Source: VAZQ01 sp963827585
GTDB taxonomy: Bacteria > Pseudomonadota > Alphaproteobacteria > Rhizobiales > Xanthobacteraceae
Length of the DNA stretch: 64,000 nucleotides
Assembly (NCBI GenBank): GCA_963827585.1
Contig: CAWHCK010000048.1
Span: 1 to 64,000, forward strand
Direction of reading: 5' to 3'
The notes below the pieces were generated by a model that saw only the letters and a program-made list of their open reading frames with translations, was not told where the DNA came from and did not search any database. Positions 1 to 8,979 of this stretch are shown here, in pieces; within the stretch, counting starts at the first letter, position 1, and each line of letters starts with the position of its first letter. The position numbers were made by a program, and so were the translations under genes.

Positions 1-302
1 TACTTCTCCATCACTATGATGATGTTGTTGAACAGTTCAACCGTCTTGGTGGCTAGTTCATCCCGGTCCTGTTTCGAAATATTCGGCACGCCTTCCTTGG
101 TGAAATTCTGCGCGCGGTAGATGATCTCGTGAAGCGCCGCCTCGACGATCGAGCCTGCCTGAATGACCATCAACTTGTTGAGTACACCGTTTTCGTTGGT
201 GGCGCTCAATTTGCGCAGTGCGTCGGCATTCCGGACAAGGTTGTCACCAACCTTGAAATCGCCGATGAATTTGCAGGCGATTTGTTCGATCTTTGCGGCC
301 AT
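1..302 (-). CDS. Hypothetical protein, C-terminus cut off by window edge
   Basis: An open frame begins at an ATG whose complement lies at 300-302 and stays open for 100 codons to the left edge, so the C-terminus is missing. The visible part has no signal peptide or membrane segment. It looks helical and amphipathic, with the stretch VLNKLMVIQAGSIVEAALHE near residues 41-60. Its G+C is clearly lower than that of the genes to its right, which suggests a transferred gene. I do not recognise the family. The helical, charged composition resembles accessory proteins of unknown function, but no motif allows a call. Confidence 0.55.
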   Translation of the reverse strand, partial: MAAKIEQIACKFIGDFKVGDNLVRNADALRKLSATNENGVLNKLMVIQAGSIVEAALHEIIYRAQNFTKEGVPNISKQDRDELATKTVELFNNIIIVMEK

Positions 303-466
303 TCGCTTTTACTCTCGTTAGCGGCTGCCCTCTCAGCACTCTCCAGGACACGGTCCATCATGCCATGGCGCGTGACGGAGGCGCACCCCCCATGCTCGCC
401 GAGGACTACCCGGCCTGCGGGTATTCGGGCTCAACCGCTTCTGCTTAGCTGGTCGGTCCTATCCCC

Positions 467-671
467 TCAATCAATCTTCGCCCCCGACAGCTTCACTGCT
501 TGCGCCCACTTTGGAAGCTCGGCGGCGAGGAAGGCGGAAAAGTCGGCGGGCGTGCCGGTCTTCGGCAGCGCGTAGAGCTTGGCGAGCGCGGCCTTAACCT
601 CGGGGCCGGCGAGGCCCTCGTTGATCAGCGCGTTGAGGCGGGTGACGAGCGCGGGCGGCGTGCCGGCCGGT
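467..671 (-). pseudogene. C-terminal remnant of a tripartite tricarboxylate transporter receptor (TctC/Bug family)
   Basis: About 67 codons ending at a TGA at 467-469 match the end of Bug/TctC periplasmic receptors: PAGTPPALVTRLNALINE, then a TGTPADFSAFLAAE-like segment, then a KWAQAVKLSGAKID terminus. Full-length receptors have about 320 residues, so roughly 80% of the gene and its signal peptide are absent. The recognisable sequence stops exactly where half of a GGGGAGGG-type palindromic repeat begins at about 672, so the repeat or an associated rearrangement marks the break. No TctA or TctB membrane genes are nearby. It is almost certainly non-functional. Confidence 0.7.
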
Positions 672-762
672 GCTGGTGGACACGTCGCCCGCAACAACTG
701 CGACCCCACCCCCAGCCCCTCCCCACAAGGGGGAGGGGAGTCGACCGAGTGTGCGGCGCGAG
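672..762. repeat. Partial family A palindromic repeat (right half only)
   Basis: This matches the right half of the full repeats at 1069-1222 and 12811-12960: the GCAACAACTGCGACC spacer, the ACCCCCA run, then CCCCTCCCCACAAGGGGGAG and the trailer TCGACCGAGTGTGCGGCG. The left half is missing. It abuts the broken tctC remnant. Confidence 0.75.
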
Positions 763-771
763 GGCCAAGCT

Positions 772-991
772 TCATTCCGCGGCGCTGGCGGGCGGAAGGG
801 CAATCGTTTCGACCTTGGAGAGGTCAAGCTTGCGGGAGGCATGGTCGATGTCGAAGCCGACGACATCACCGTTGGCGTCGAGATCCACCACGAGACCCGC
901 GACGATCTCCGCGGGCCTCGGCGCCCGGCCCGCTCTTGAGCTCGATGTAGAGACTGTCCGTCTCCGGATAGTAATGCAGCTTCATCCGCAT
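772..991 (-). pseudogene. DUF2283 family protein, frameshifted
   Basis: A start at 989-991 or 983-985 gives MKLHYYPETDSLYIELKSGP, the typical start of small DUF2283 proteins. After about 26 codons the frame breaks near position 920. The next frame continues the family pattern (REIVAGLVVDLDANGDVVGF, then DIDHASRKLDLSKVE) and ends ASAAE at a TGA at 772-774. The start-to-stop length exceeds a multiple of three by one base, so one inserted base explains the break. DUF2283 proteins have about 70 residues and unknown function, and sit near toxin-antitoxin-like genes in other genomes. Just upstream, about 1055 to 987, is a further open stretch (LEDGETLPNAFFDRNFRED) that I cannot assign. Confidence 0.65.
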
Positions 992-1068
992 CCTCGCGGA
1001 AATTGCGGTCGAAGAAGGCGTTGGGGAGCGTCTCTCCGTCCTCGAGTGTACATGCTGTGTGCGGCAGC

Positions 1069-1222
1069 GCGCTCCTACCCTCCCCCTTGTGGGGAGGGTC
1101 GCCGAGCGAAGCGAGGCGGGATGGGGGTCGCAGTTGTTGGCCTGAGTTGCGTCCGCCAACAGGACCCCCACCCCCAACCCCTCCCCACAAGGGGGAGGGG
1201 AGCCGACCGAGTGTGCGGCGCG
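1069..1222. repeat. Full family A palindromic repeat
   Basis: The left palindrome CCCTCCCCCTTGTGGGGAGG is followed by a GCGAGCGAAGCGAG-like linker, GGGTCGCAGTTGTT, an inverted copy of that spacer, CCCCTCCCCACAAGGGGGAG and the trailer GCCGACCGAGTGTGCGGCG. The whole unit is an imperfect inverted repeat of about 150 bp that could fold into a long cruciform or RNA hairpin. Related copies lie near 2918, 5564, 9860, 11491 and 12811. Confidence 0.85.
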
Positions 1223-1239
1223 GTCCTGCCCAGACGCCA

Positions 1240-1476
1240 AAAAGGGAAGCTGAGCGATTACTGGATGCCCGCCTTCGCGGGCATGACACCGAGTGTGTGG
1301 CGCGATGGTTCTCTCGTGTCCCGGCCGAGCGCGCGTGAGCGCGCGAAGAGCCGGGACCCAGGGCCACGATGCGCGTGGAGGGTTTGTTTGGGTGTTGTGC
1401 TTCGCGATTTTCTCGCTGGGTCCCGGGTCTCGTTCCGCTCGACGGCGCCTCGCTGCACTCGCCCGGGACACGAGAG
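1240..1476. repeat. Two further palindromic intergenic repeats in series
   Basis: Positions 1240-1300 hold the unit ending TGCCCGCCTTCGCGGGCATG, also present at 2845-2900. Positions 1313-1476 hold an inverted repeat whose ends read CTCGTGTCCCGG and CCCGGGACACGAG, with inner GGGACCCAGG and TGGGTCCCGG. With the family A unit at 1069-1222, the stretch 992-1485 is nearly all stacked repeats and I see no intact gene in it. Confidence 0.7.
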
Positions 1477-1485
1477 TCCCGCGCG

Positions 1486-2587
1486 TCAGCCGGCCCGGCG
1501 GGCGGCGTGGTCGTCGCGCCAGAAGCGCTTGTGCTGGCCGGCGAGGTTGCGCTGGGGGATGTGCACGATCTTCTGAGGGTCGGCCACGGCGGTGCCGATG
1601 CGCTGGGCCACGCGGCCGTGGTTTTTGAGGATGGAGAGAGTGAGCTCCGCGTCGGCGGGATCGACGACGTAGCAGAAGCCGATGCCCATGTTGAAGACCT
1701 CGAACATCTCGCCGTCGTCGACGCCGGCGTGCCGCTGGATGAGCGGGAACAGCGGATGCGGCTCAATGAGGCGGTCGATCTCGTAGCCGACCGGCCGCGG
1801 CCACGCGGGTGAGGTTGAGCAGGCCGTCGCTGGTGATGTTGACGAGCGCCTTGAGCCCGCGCACCCGGCGATGATCTCCATCGCCTCGCGCACGTAGATG
1901 TCGGTCGGGCGCAGCAGCTCCTCGCCGATGGTCGCGGAGAGCTCGGCGAACTTGTGGTCGACGGCGTAGCGGTGGCGCTCGAAGAAGGCGTTGCGCGCCA
2001 GGGTCAGCCCGTTGCTGTGGATGCCGCTGCTGCGCACGCCGATGACCACGTCGCCTTCGCGCACGTGCCGTGCCGTCGATGACTGTCGAGCGCCACGCGG
2101 CCGACCGCCATGCCGACCAGGTCGAAGCCCGTGACCACGTCCTTGAGCTGCGCGGTCTCGCCGCCCGAGATCGAGATTTGCGCCATGCGGCGCCCTCGCA
2201 CAGGCCGGCGCCGATGGCATCGAGCATGGCCGCGTCGGCGTTCGCCACCGCGATGTAGTCGACGAGCGAGAGCGGCCGCGCGCCGACGCAGATCATGTCG
2301 TTCACGTTCATGGCGACACAGTCGATGCCGATGGTGTCGTACTTGCGCATCAGGTCGGCGATGATGGTCTTGGAGCCGACGCCGTCGGTGCACAGCGCCA
2401 GGCCCACGCCGTCCATCTCGATGACGTTGGCGAAGTAGCCGATCGGCAGCATGACGCGGCCCAGCCCGGCCTGCGGCCAGGTCCGCTGCACCCGCGCGAT
2501 GATGCGGTTGAGCCCGGCATCCGCTTCGGCGGTGTCGACGCCGGTCTCCTTGTAGACCTCCCTGCGCGCGTCGGTTTGGTCGCTCAC
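1486..2587 (-). CDS. PurM-like phosphoribosylformylglycinamidine cyclo-ligase (AIR synthase), multiply frameshifted
   Basis: From a GTG at 2585-2587 the product follows the PurM pattern: RVMLPIGYFANVIEMDG, then ALCTDGVGSKTIIADL, DTIGIDCVAMNVNDMICVGA, a glycine-rich ISISGGETAQL segment, and a C-terminal FNMGIGFCYVVDPADAELTL domain ending near 1486. PurM closes formylglycinamidine ribotide to AIR with ATP in purine synthesis. The reading frame shifts near 2185, 2085, 2060 and around 1800-1865, so the sequence as given cannot make the full chain of about 365 residues. No purN lies beside it and the segments are otherwise undamaged, which favours indel errors. It may be a second PurM-like protein beside a canonical purM elsewhere. 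Confidence 0.7.
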
Positions 2588-2917
2588 GTGCGTGTCCGCC
2601 AGAGGCTCCGGAAATTCGTGCCGTCAGGCTGCGAGACTTAGTCCGCGCCGGGGGTGGTGTCAAAAGCGGTGGGGGCGGTCGCGCACAGGAATTTGAGCGC
2701 GGTGTGAGGCGGCGGGTTAGGTGTCGAGTGGGGTGAGGCCTTTGATTCGGTCGTCATTCCGGCCGAGCGACCCGGACTTGATCCGGGGGAGCGAGAGCCG
2801 GAATTGAGTACACACGGAGCCTGCCGTATCGCACGGCTGCCAACAGGGAAGGTCAGTTATTACTGGATGCCCGCCTTCGCGGGCATGACACCGAGTGTGA
2901 GGGCTGCGCGCGACCAA
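2588..2917. other. Intergenic spacer with repeat fragments, no gene
   Basis: From 2588 to about 2720 I see no coding potential or recognisable signal. From about 2750 a GTCATTCCGG-type fragment (ending CCGGAATTGAG near 2818) is followed at 2845-2900 by the unit TGCCCGCCTTCGCGGGCATG, also seen at 1240-1300. The family A repeat follows directly. Confidence 0.6.
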
Positions 2918-3128
2918 CGCGCTCCTACCCTCCCCCTTGTGGGGAGGGTCGCGAGCGTAGCGAGCGGGGTGGGGGTCGCAGTTGTTGCGCGAGATGTGTC
3001 CACTAACTCTGACCCCCACCCCCAACCCCTCCCCACCGCAAGTCGGGCTTGCCCGACTTGCGCAACATATGTGCGAAACCGGGCAGGCCCGGGTTTCGTG
3101 GGGGAGGGGAGCCGACCGAGTGCGCGGC
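2918..3128. repeat. Family A palindromic repeat interrupted by a twin-hairpin element
   Basis: The unit runs like the copy at 1069-1222 as far as CCCCTCCCCAC (ends 3036), is interrupted by 63 bp, and resumes as TGGGGGAGGGGAGCCGACCG. In uninterrupted copies the same place reads CCCCACAAGGGGGAGG, so the extra DNA lies at the tip of the right-hand palindrome. Confidence 0.85.
3037..3098. repeat. Twin-hairpin element, copy 1 (variant)
   Basis: Hairpin 1 is a perfect 26-nt palindrome at 3037-3062 with arms CGCAAGTCGGGCT and AGCCCGACTTGCG read on opposite strands. Then comes an 11-nt spacer (3063-3073). Hairpin 2 is a near-perfect 25-nt palindrome at 3074-3098 with arms CGAAACC and GGTTTCG. Length and spacing equal those of the copies at 23190, 35074 and 36886, while the stem sequences differ. 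Confidence 0.8.
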
Positions 3129-3162
3129 GGCAGCAGCAATTCCATCCGCGAGCGGCGCCGGG

Positions 3163-4284
3163 TTATTTCGTGAATTCGGCGCGGATGGCGGCGGTGTGGG
3201 CGCCGAGTTTTGGGACCGCGCCGTAATGGCGGGGAGGGCCGTCGCGGCGGGGGGCGGGGGCGGGGTAGGAGACGGTGCCGGAGGGGGTGGCGATATCGAT
3301 GCGGCGCAGGTGCGGATGCACGGCGAGATCGGCGGTGGTGTTGACGCGGGCAAAGGCGATGTCGGCGGCGGCGAGTTTCTGCGTGAGGGTCGTCGCGTCG
3401 GTGGCGCCGAACACGGCGGCGACCCGGCCGTCGGTCGCGGTGCGGCGCGCGACGCGCGCGACGTTGGTGGCAAACGCAGGATCGGCGGCGAGCGCGGCAT
3501 CGCCCAGGACCTTCTCGGCCAGCACGCGCCACTCGCGGTCGCTCTGGATCGAAATGAGAATGTCGGCGCCGTCCTTGGTCTTGAACACGCCGTAGGGCGC
3601 AATCGAGGTGTGGGCGAGCCCCATGCGCTTGGGCTGCGCCCCGCCCTCGTGCTGGATGAGCGGCACCGCCATCCAGTCGGCCATGGCGTCGAACATGGAG
3701 ATCGAGATGGCGGCGCCGTCACCCGTTCGCTCGCGTGCAATGAGCGCCTCGAGGATGGCCTCGCAGGCGTTCATGCCGGCGGCGATGTCGCAGACCGAGA
3801 CGCCGACGCGCGCGGGCGCCTCCGGGCCGCCGGTGATCGAGGCGAGCCCGGACTCGGCCTGGATCAGCATGTCGTAGGCCTTGCGCGCGGCGTAGGGGCC
3901 GTCCTCGCCGTAGCCCGAGATCGAGCAGATCACGAGGCGCGGATGCGCGCGGCGCAGCGCCGCGAGGGGAAAGCCGAGCTTGCCGACCGCGCCGGGCTTG
4001 AGGTTCTGCACGAACACGTCGGCCTTCGCGAGCATGGCCGCGAGCAGCGCCTGGTCGTCGGCGCGCGCGAGGTCGAGCACCACCGATTCCTTGCCGCGGT
4101 TGAGCCAGACGAAATAGGCGCTTTCTCCCGCAGCGAGTTGGTCGTAGTAGCGCGCGAAATCTCCGTCCGGCCGCTCGATCTTGATCACGCGCGCACCGGC
4201 ATCGGCGAGCCGGCAGGTGCACATCGGCGCCGCCACCGCCTGCTCGAGCGACACGACCATGAGGCCTGATAAGGGAAGGGGCAT
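3163..4284 (-). CDS. CaiB/BaiF family (class III) CoA-transferase
   Basis: This intact 373-residue protein belongs to the class III CoA-transferases, which move CoA from an acyl-CoA donor to an organic acid through an aspartyl-CoA thioester. The N-terminal half has the family's nucleotide-binding pattern: LADAGARVIKIERPDGDFAR at about 27-46, LNRGKESVVLDL at 61-72 and VFVQNLKPGAV at 90-100. The candidate catalytic Asp is D166 in CDIAAGM, which aligns with the formyl-CoA transferase GDSNTGM aspartate. SISGYGEDGP at 121-130 is also typical. It stands alone between repeats, with no clear operon partner. The substrate is unknown. Related genes activate oxalate, carnitine, mesaconate or aromatic acids. 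Confidence 0.88.
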   Translation of the reverse strand: MPLPLSGLMVVSLEQAVAAPMCTCRLADAGARVIKIERPDGDFARYYDQLAAGESAYFVWLNRGKESVVLDLARADDQALLAAMLAKADVFVQNLKPGAVGKLGFPLAALRRAHPRLVICSISGYGEDGPYAARKAYDMLIQAESGLASITGGPEAPARVGVSVCDIAAGMNACEAILEALIARERTGDGAAISISMFDAMADWMAVPLIQHEGGAQPKRMGLAHTSIAPYGVFKTKDGADILISIQSDREWRVLAEKVLGDAALAADPAFATNVARVARRTATDGRVAAVFGATDATTLTQKLAAADIAFARVNTTADLAVHPHLRRIDIATPSGTVSYPAPAPRRDGPPRHYGAVPKLGAHTAAIRAEFTK

Positions 4285-4364
4285 GAGGGTGTTGTTGCGT
4301 GATGGGTGTACGTGCTGCGTGCGCGCGTGATGTTAGAGCATAACTGCGCCGCGATCTCGGTCGG

Positions 4365-4477
4365 CGCCCTCCCCCTGAAAGGGGGAGGGTTGGGGTGGGG
4401 GTCAAGGGATCGTCGAGCAGTGGGACCCCCACCCGCTCGCTTACGCTCGCGACCTCCCCCTTTCAGGGGGAGGTGGG
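4365..4477. repeat. Family A' palindromic repeat (CTGAAAGGGGGAGG type)
   Basis: The ends read CCCTCCCCCTGAAAGGGGGA and CCTCCCCCTTTCAGGGGGAG, with GGGGTGGGGGTC and GACCCCCACC inside. It is the same architecture as family A with a different palindrome tip. A second copy lies at 8781-8933. Confidence 0.8.
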
Positions 4478-4572
4478 AGCGCGTGGTGAGGGTTGTGCGA
4501 TCGCGGCACGCTTCGCGGGCGGGGCGGGCGCTGCTATTCTGTGGCGGAACCGAAGCGCGATCTTCATCTTGA

Positions 4573-5516
4573 ATGCGCATGGCCCGCGTTGCGATCATGG
4601 CGCTGATGCTGGTGATGGGTGCGGCGCGCGCGCTCGCGGAGCCCGCCGATGCGACGCGCCCGCGACCACACCACCCGCCACCACCACGCCCACGCCCGAG
4701 CCGCGCCCGGCCGGCGGGACCGACGTGCGGCAATCGGTCTGCCTGATGATCGAGGCCTCGGCGCGCGCGCACAACCTGCCGCTCGAGTTCTTCGCGCGCG
4801 TGATCTGGCAGGAGAGCCGCTTCCAGCCCGACGTGGTCGGCCCGCGCACGCGCAGCGGCGACCGCGCGCAAGGGATCGCCCAGTTCATGCCGCGCACCGC
4901 GGCCGAGCGCGGCCTGCTCGATCCGTTCGATCCGGTGCAGGCGCTGCCGAAGTCGGCGGAATTCCTGCGCGAGCTCGCCGACCAGTTCGGCAATCTCGGC
5001 CTCGCCGCCGCCGCCTACAATGCCGGCCCGCAGCGCGTGCGCGACTGGATGGCGGGCGCCCGCACCTTGCCGGCCGAGACCCGCAACTACGTCTACGCCA
5101 TCACCGGCATTTCGGTCGACGAATGGGCGCGCAGCGGCCAGCGCGAGCCGGTGCAGCCGGTCAAGCCCAATTGCGAGCAGCTGATGGCGCTGCTGCATCG
5201 CGCGCCCAACCCGTTCGTGGCCAAGCTCGAGGAGCGCGTGAACCTCGTGGCCGGCAGTCCCTGGGGCGTGCAGCTCTCGGCCGGGTTCTCGCGCGACCGG
5301 GCGCTCGCGTCCTATGCCGAGATCGCCAAGCGCTACGCCGAGATCCTCGCCGGCCGCGACCCGAGCCTGCTCAGCAGCGTGCAGCGCAGCCGCGGCACCT
5401 CGGCGTTCTACCAGGTCCGCGTCGGCACCGACACGCGCCAGGCCGCCGAGGGCCTGTGCGGCAGCATCCGCCGCGCCGGCGGCGCCTGCATGGTGCTGCG
5501 CAACCGCGCGAGCTGA
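4573..5516 (+). CDS. Secreted lytic transglycosylase with SLT and SPOR-like domains, one frameshift
   Basis: From ATG 4573 the first codons give a signal peptide (MARVAIMALMLVMGAARALA, cleavage after ALA). A frame change near 4655 leads into a proline/threonine-rich linker (TTPPATTTPTPEPRPAG) and then an SLT domain: SARAHNLPLEFFARVIWQES has the catalytic Glu in QES, followed by AQGIAQFMPRTA and LAAAAYNAGPQRV. The C-terminal part (SAFYQVRVGTDTRQAAEGLC, then RRAGGACMVLR) looks like a SPOR domain, which binds denuded septal peptidoglycan. The enzyme should cleave glycan strands in the periplasm with 1,6-anhydro product formation. The shift lies only in the low-complexity linker, so a sequencing indel is likely. 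Confidence 0.82.
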
Positions 5517-5563
5517 CGGGATATCGCTCAGCAATCGTCGCATGAGAAAAGGCTCGTGCCGCA

Positions 5564-5690
5564 GCTACCCTCCCCCTTGTGGGGAGGGATCGCGAGCGAA
5601 GCGAGGCGTCGGGGTACGTAGATTGGCCATTATGTCCAACACGACCCCCGCCTCAACCCCTGCCCCACAAGGGGGAGGGCGAGCCCACGT
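5564..5690. repeat. Diverged family A palindromic repeat
   Basis: Both palindrome ends are present (CCCTCCCCCTTGTGGGGAGG and CCCCACAAGGGGGAGGG), but the central part is altered: GGGGTACGTAGATTGGCC replaces the usual GGGGTCGCAGTTGTT. It lies downstream of both flanking convergent genes and could act as a bidirectional terminator. Confidence 0.75.
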
Positions 5691-5742
5691 GAGTTTGCCG
5701 CGACAAGGATTCGACTGCGAGCGGCGTGACACGCGTGCGGCG

Positions 5743-6725
5743 CTACTGGTGGCCGGTCTGGGTGGAGGTGGCGCCGATCGCTGTGGGCGCGGTGCCGAGC
5801 GCGCCGTTGCCCTGGACGCGGTTGTTGACGTGCGTCTGGGTGGCGCCGAAGAACGCCGTGCCGTTGAAGGAGATGTCGTTGTTGGACAGCCGGATGGTCA
5901 CGGTGCCGCTGGGATTGCGAACGCCGGTGCCGTTGTTGCTGATCACGCTGTTGCTGACGTTCACCTCCGACGCCGCCGCGATGCCGCTACGGCGATCCCG
6001 ATCTGCACGTTGCCCGAGACCACCGAGCGGTTGATCATGACGCGGCCGTTGTTGCCGACGAAGATGCGCGATAGTGTCGTTGTTCTGGACGCGCACGTTG
6101 TCGAACGCGGCGTCGATGCGCTGGCCGGAACGCGCCGGCCGGATTGATGGAGATGCCGATAGGTGCCGGTATTGCGCACCGTGGTGTTGGAGACGTAGAG
6201 CTCGCCGCCGGCGGTGCGCTCGTCGGAAATGCCGGTCGCGGCGCCGGCGAAAGTGCCGTCGATCAGGCAGTCCTCGATGATGACCACGCCGGCGGCGATG
6301 ACGCCGCCGCCGGTGATGCGGATGCCGATGATGCCGGTATTGACGCCGTTGAGATTGATGTTGCGCAGGCGGACGGTCTTGCGCACGTCGGCTGCGTTGA
6401 AGCTGTTGAACGGGATGTTGATGCCGTTGGTGCCGCTGTTGAGGATCGACGCGAAAATCTCGTGGCAGTCGATGGTGATCGACTTGGTGATGGTCACGGC
6501 GCCGAAGCCGCCGGGATCGAGGCAGTTGATCTCGCCGTTGAGCGCGGTCTTGGAGATGGCGCCGGCAAAGGTCTTGCACGGCGCGGTGCGGCTGCAGGGA
6601 TTGACGTCGTCGCCCACCCCCGAGACCCAGGTGCGCGAGGCCTGGGCGTGGGCGGGCGCGGCCGGCAGCACGAGGGCGAGCGAGGCGGCGGCGATGGCGA
6701 ACGACAGCGAAATATTTTTCATCAT
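5743..6725 (-). CDS. Secreted right-handed beta-helix repeat protein, frameshifted
   Basis: The start MMKNISLSFAIAAASLAL at 6725 opens a clear signal peptide ending APAHA. The mature part begins SRTWVSGVGDDVNPCSRTAP and CKTFAGAISKTALNGEINCL, the usual head of a family of exported parallel beta-helix proteins common in Hyphomicrobiales. Repeated short strands follow (ITITKS-, RNINLNGVNTGI, GVVIIEDCLIDG, ELYVSNTTVRN, RVMINRSVVSGN, EVNVSNSVISNNGTGV, RLSNNDISFNGT), ending at 5743. Two or three single-base shifts occur between about 6150 and 5960. The fold suggests carbohydrate binding or a surface role, and no catalytic residues are evident. It lies just downstream of another small secreted protein gene. 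Confidence 0.75.
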
Positions 6726-6827
6726 GCCCTCCGAAAGCGATCGTGCCGATCGGCGGCGACGCGGGCGCCGCCCGCGACGGCACAGGATGGATGCAGGCGT
6801 ATGCATGGGAGCGAACGCGGCGGTTAC

Positions 6828-7290
6828 TGAAACTTGACCTGCGCGCTCTGGTACTTGTTGCCGGGCTGCGCGCCCTGCCGACATCTCGAACGAATAGACC
6901 GGGCCGACCAGGTCGGTCGGGAAGGCGAGCGAGACGTTCGCGATGCCCTCGTCGTCGGTCGTGATCTCGCCAAGCGGGCGGACGCATTTGAGCGCGACGC
7001 GATAGGTGGTGTTGGGCTTCATCGTCATCGCGACCTTCACGCTGGTATTGCCGTCGAACAGCCGCGTCGCCCAGATGGTGCCGCCAGTCTCGGACGCATC
7101 GGGATCGACGTTGCTGCCGGAGCAATCGGACGCGTCCTGGCGAACCAGCGCCACCTGCCGCTGGTTGGGGTCGGACGCAGGCTGGAGCGGAACTGCGCCA
7201 GCGTCGCGGCGCTGCTCGCGATCACCGCGGCCGCCGCGATCGAGATGGTGCCGTATCGTATCGACCCCGCACCCGCATCGTCTGCCGCAT
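6828..7290 (-). CDS. Putative small secreted protein of unknown function, frameshifted
   Basis: An ATG at 7288-7290 has a good GGGAGG ribosome site seven bases upstream. After a shift the chain reads GTISIAAAAVIASSAATLAQ, a signal-peptide-like segment, then QPASDPNQRQVALVRQDASD, SETGGTIWATRLFDGNTSVK, KPNTTYRVALKCVRPLGEI, IANVSLAFPTDLVGPVYSFE, and after another shift a tail QPGNKYQSAQVKFQ with stop TAA at 6828-6830. The predicted product has about 150 residues with a beta-rich body. I do not recognise the family. The coupling to the beta-helix gene 100 bp downstream suggests the two are co-transcribed. Confidence 0.5.
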
Positions 7291-7468
7291 GGCGTCCTCC
7301 CTGCCGTGAACTACGCCGGTAGGATACACCTAATACTAGCAATGTGAAATAGCTTAAATCTATAGTTTAGCGCGCACGGCGCGGCATGTCGGAACTCGGG
7401 ATACGCCCGACCGTGTCGACGTCATCTCCCGCGCGATGACGCTCGCCAACCCATCCTCGACACAGAAA

Positions 7469-8625
7469 TCAAGGCGGTGGGGCGGCCCGCGCAAGCGCGC
7501 GCAGGATCTGGCGGCCGATGCGGGTGGCGGGCTGCCCGCCGCGGTTGGCGAGGATGACGACCCCGAGCCCACGTTGAGGCATCATGCCGATATAGGTCGA
7601 GGTGTTGTTCATGCCGCCGTTCTTGTCGACGATGGTGAGATCGCCGTTGCGCACGATGCCCCAGCCCAGCGCCTGGGTGAAGCGCGGGCCCGGGCTGAAC
7701 ATGCCCTGCTGCTGCGCGAACGCCATCGCCGCCTGCAGCGGGCGCTGGTTGGGGAGCGCGCCGAGATTGGCGGCGAGAAACGTCGCCATGTCGCGGGCGG
7801 AGGAATAGATCTGCCCGGTGCCGGGCCAGTTGAAGCTGCCCTGCTCGTCGCCGGGCGCGCCCACGGGCCGGCCGTTTGCACCGTAGCCCTGCACCGCGCG
7901 GCGGCGCAGCGCGGGCGCGATCTCGCCGCGGGAATTGCGCCCCGGCACCGGCAGCGCGGTCGAGGCCATGCCGAGCGGTTGGATGAGGCGCGCCTCCTGG
8001 AGCGCGGCGATGGGCATGTCGTAGCGGCGCTGCAGCGCGAGCCACAGCAGCGCGAAGCCGGCGTTGGAATAGATGAACTGCTTGCCCGGCTCATGCCCCG
8101 CGTCCGCCTGCCAGGCGTTGAGATAGCGGATGAAGTCGGGCAGCGTGTACTGGCCCCTGTGCCAGGTCTACTTGGGGCGTGCTGGTGAGCCCCGACGTGT
8201 GGCTGGCGAGCTGGCCGAGCGTGACCCGCTTGATGTCGCCGCCGCGCTGGAGCTCGGTCACGTATTTGGCGACGGGATCATCGAGCGCGACGTCGCCCTG
8301 CTTGACCGCCTGCGCCAGGAGCGTCGAGACGAACACCTTGCCGATCGAGGCGAGGTTGAAGAGGGAGTCGCTGGTGACCGGCCGCCCCGGCGCGGCGTCG
8401 CCGAAGTTCATGAACAACGTGCGGCCGTCGACATGGACCGCGACCGCCACGCCGCCGGGGGCTTTTCCTGTCTCGGCTCCGCCGCGGAAGCATCGGCTGG
8501 ATCTGCTGCGCCACCACATCGCGGATCTCGGCGTCGGATTGGGCAAACGCCGCGGTCGTGGGAATCATCGCGGCGATGGCGACTGACACCACCATCGACA
8601 TCGTTGCATTCGCTGCGCGCCGCAT
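7469..8625 (-). CDS. Serine hydrolase of the class C beta-lactamase / D-aminopeptidase fold, frameshifted
   Basis: The ATG at 8623-8625 follows GGGAGGAAACG, a strong ribosome site, and starts a signal peptide (MRRAANATMSMVVSVAIAAM, ending AFAQ). The family's three motifs are visible. SxxK is SIGK in FNLASIGKVFVSTL, YxN is the YSN of a FIYSNAGFALLW segment near 8060, and the KTG-like box is KNGG near 7610. The C-terminal part (SARDMATFLAANLGALPNQR, then GWGIVRNGDLTIVDKNGG) matches the beta-lactamase family through ILANRGGQPATRIGR. Shifts occur near 8490, 8165 and 8035. Likely roles are peptidoglycan-peptide, ester or D-amino-acid amide hydrolysis in the periplasm. Resistance to beta-lactams cannot be inferred. 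Confidence 0.78.
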
Positions 8626-8780
8626 CGTTTCCTCCCGCCGCATCCGTGCAGCGTCGATCGAACGCCGCACGTGTAGCCGCCGAGATTGTAACGACACTGC
8701 CGCTGGCGTTGAGTTAATTCGCGGTAAGCGTGCGCGCGTTCGGAGTGTGGTCCGCTGACCCTGCGACGAACTCGGTGTGC

Positions 8781-8933
8781 CCCCTCCCCCTGAAAGGGGG
8801 AGGGTTGGGGTGGGGGTCGCATCGCGACCATTTGATCTCGGCCGAATCGACCCCCACCCGGCGCTACTCATGATCACAGTTGTTGAAGGGTGATTGCCCC
8901 GCGCCGACCTCCCCCTTTCAGGGGGAGGTGGAG
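8781..8933. repeat. Family A' palindromic repeat, second copy
   Basis: CCCTCCCCCTGAAAGGGGGA at the left and ACCTCCCCCTTTCAGGGGGA at the right flank GGGGTGGGGGTC and its inverse. It matches the unit at 4365-4477, but the middle also holds a unique stretch (ATTTGATCTCGGCCGAATCG). The gap 8626-8979 between the hydrolase and eutC contains this repeat and nothing else I can support. Confidence 0.8.
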
Positions 8934-8979
8934 CGCGCGGTGCGGTCGGCAATTCCTCTCGGTGTCCATCGCGTGGCGC

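Noticed and set aside
1486..2587. Calling the PurM-like gene a decayed pseudogene
   Set aside because: All segments keep family motifs without internal stop codons in their own frames; the breaks are single-base indels like those in typA and gcvP, so sequence error is more likely.
2918..3128. Possible CRISPR array from repeated GGGGAGGG units
   Set aside because: Copies are scattered kilobases apart, each is a long inverted repeat, there are no regular spacers and no cas genes.
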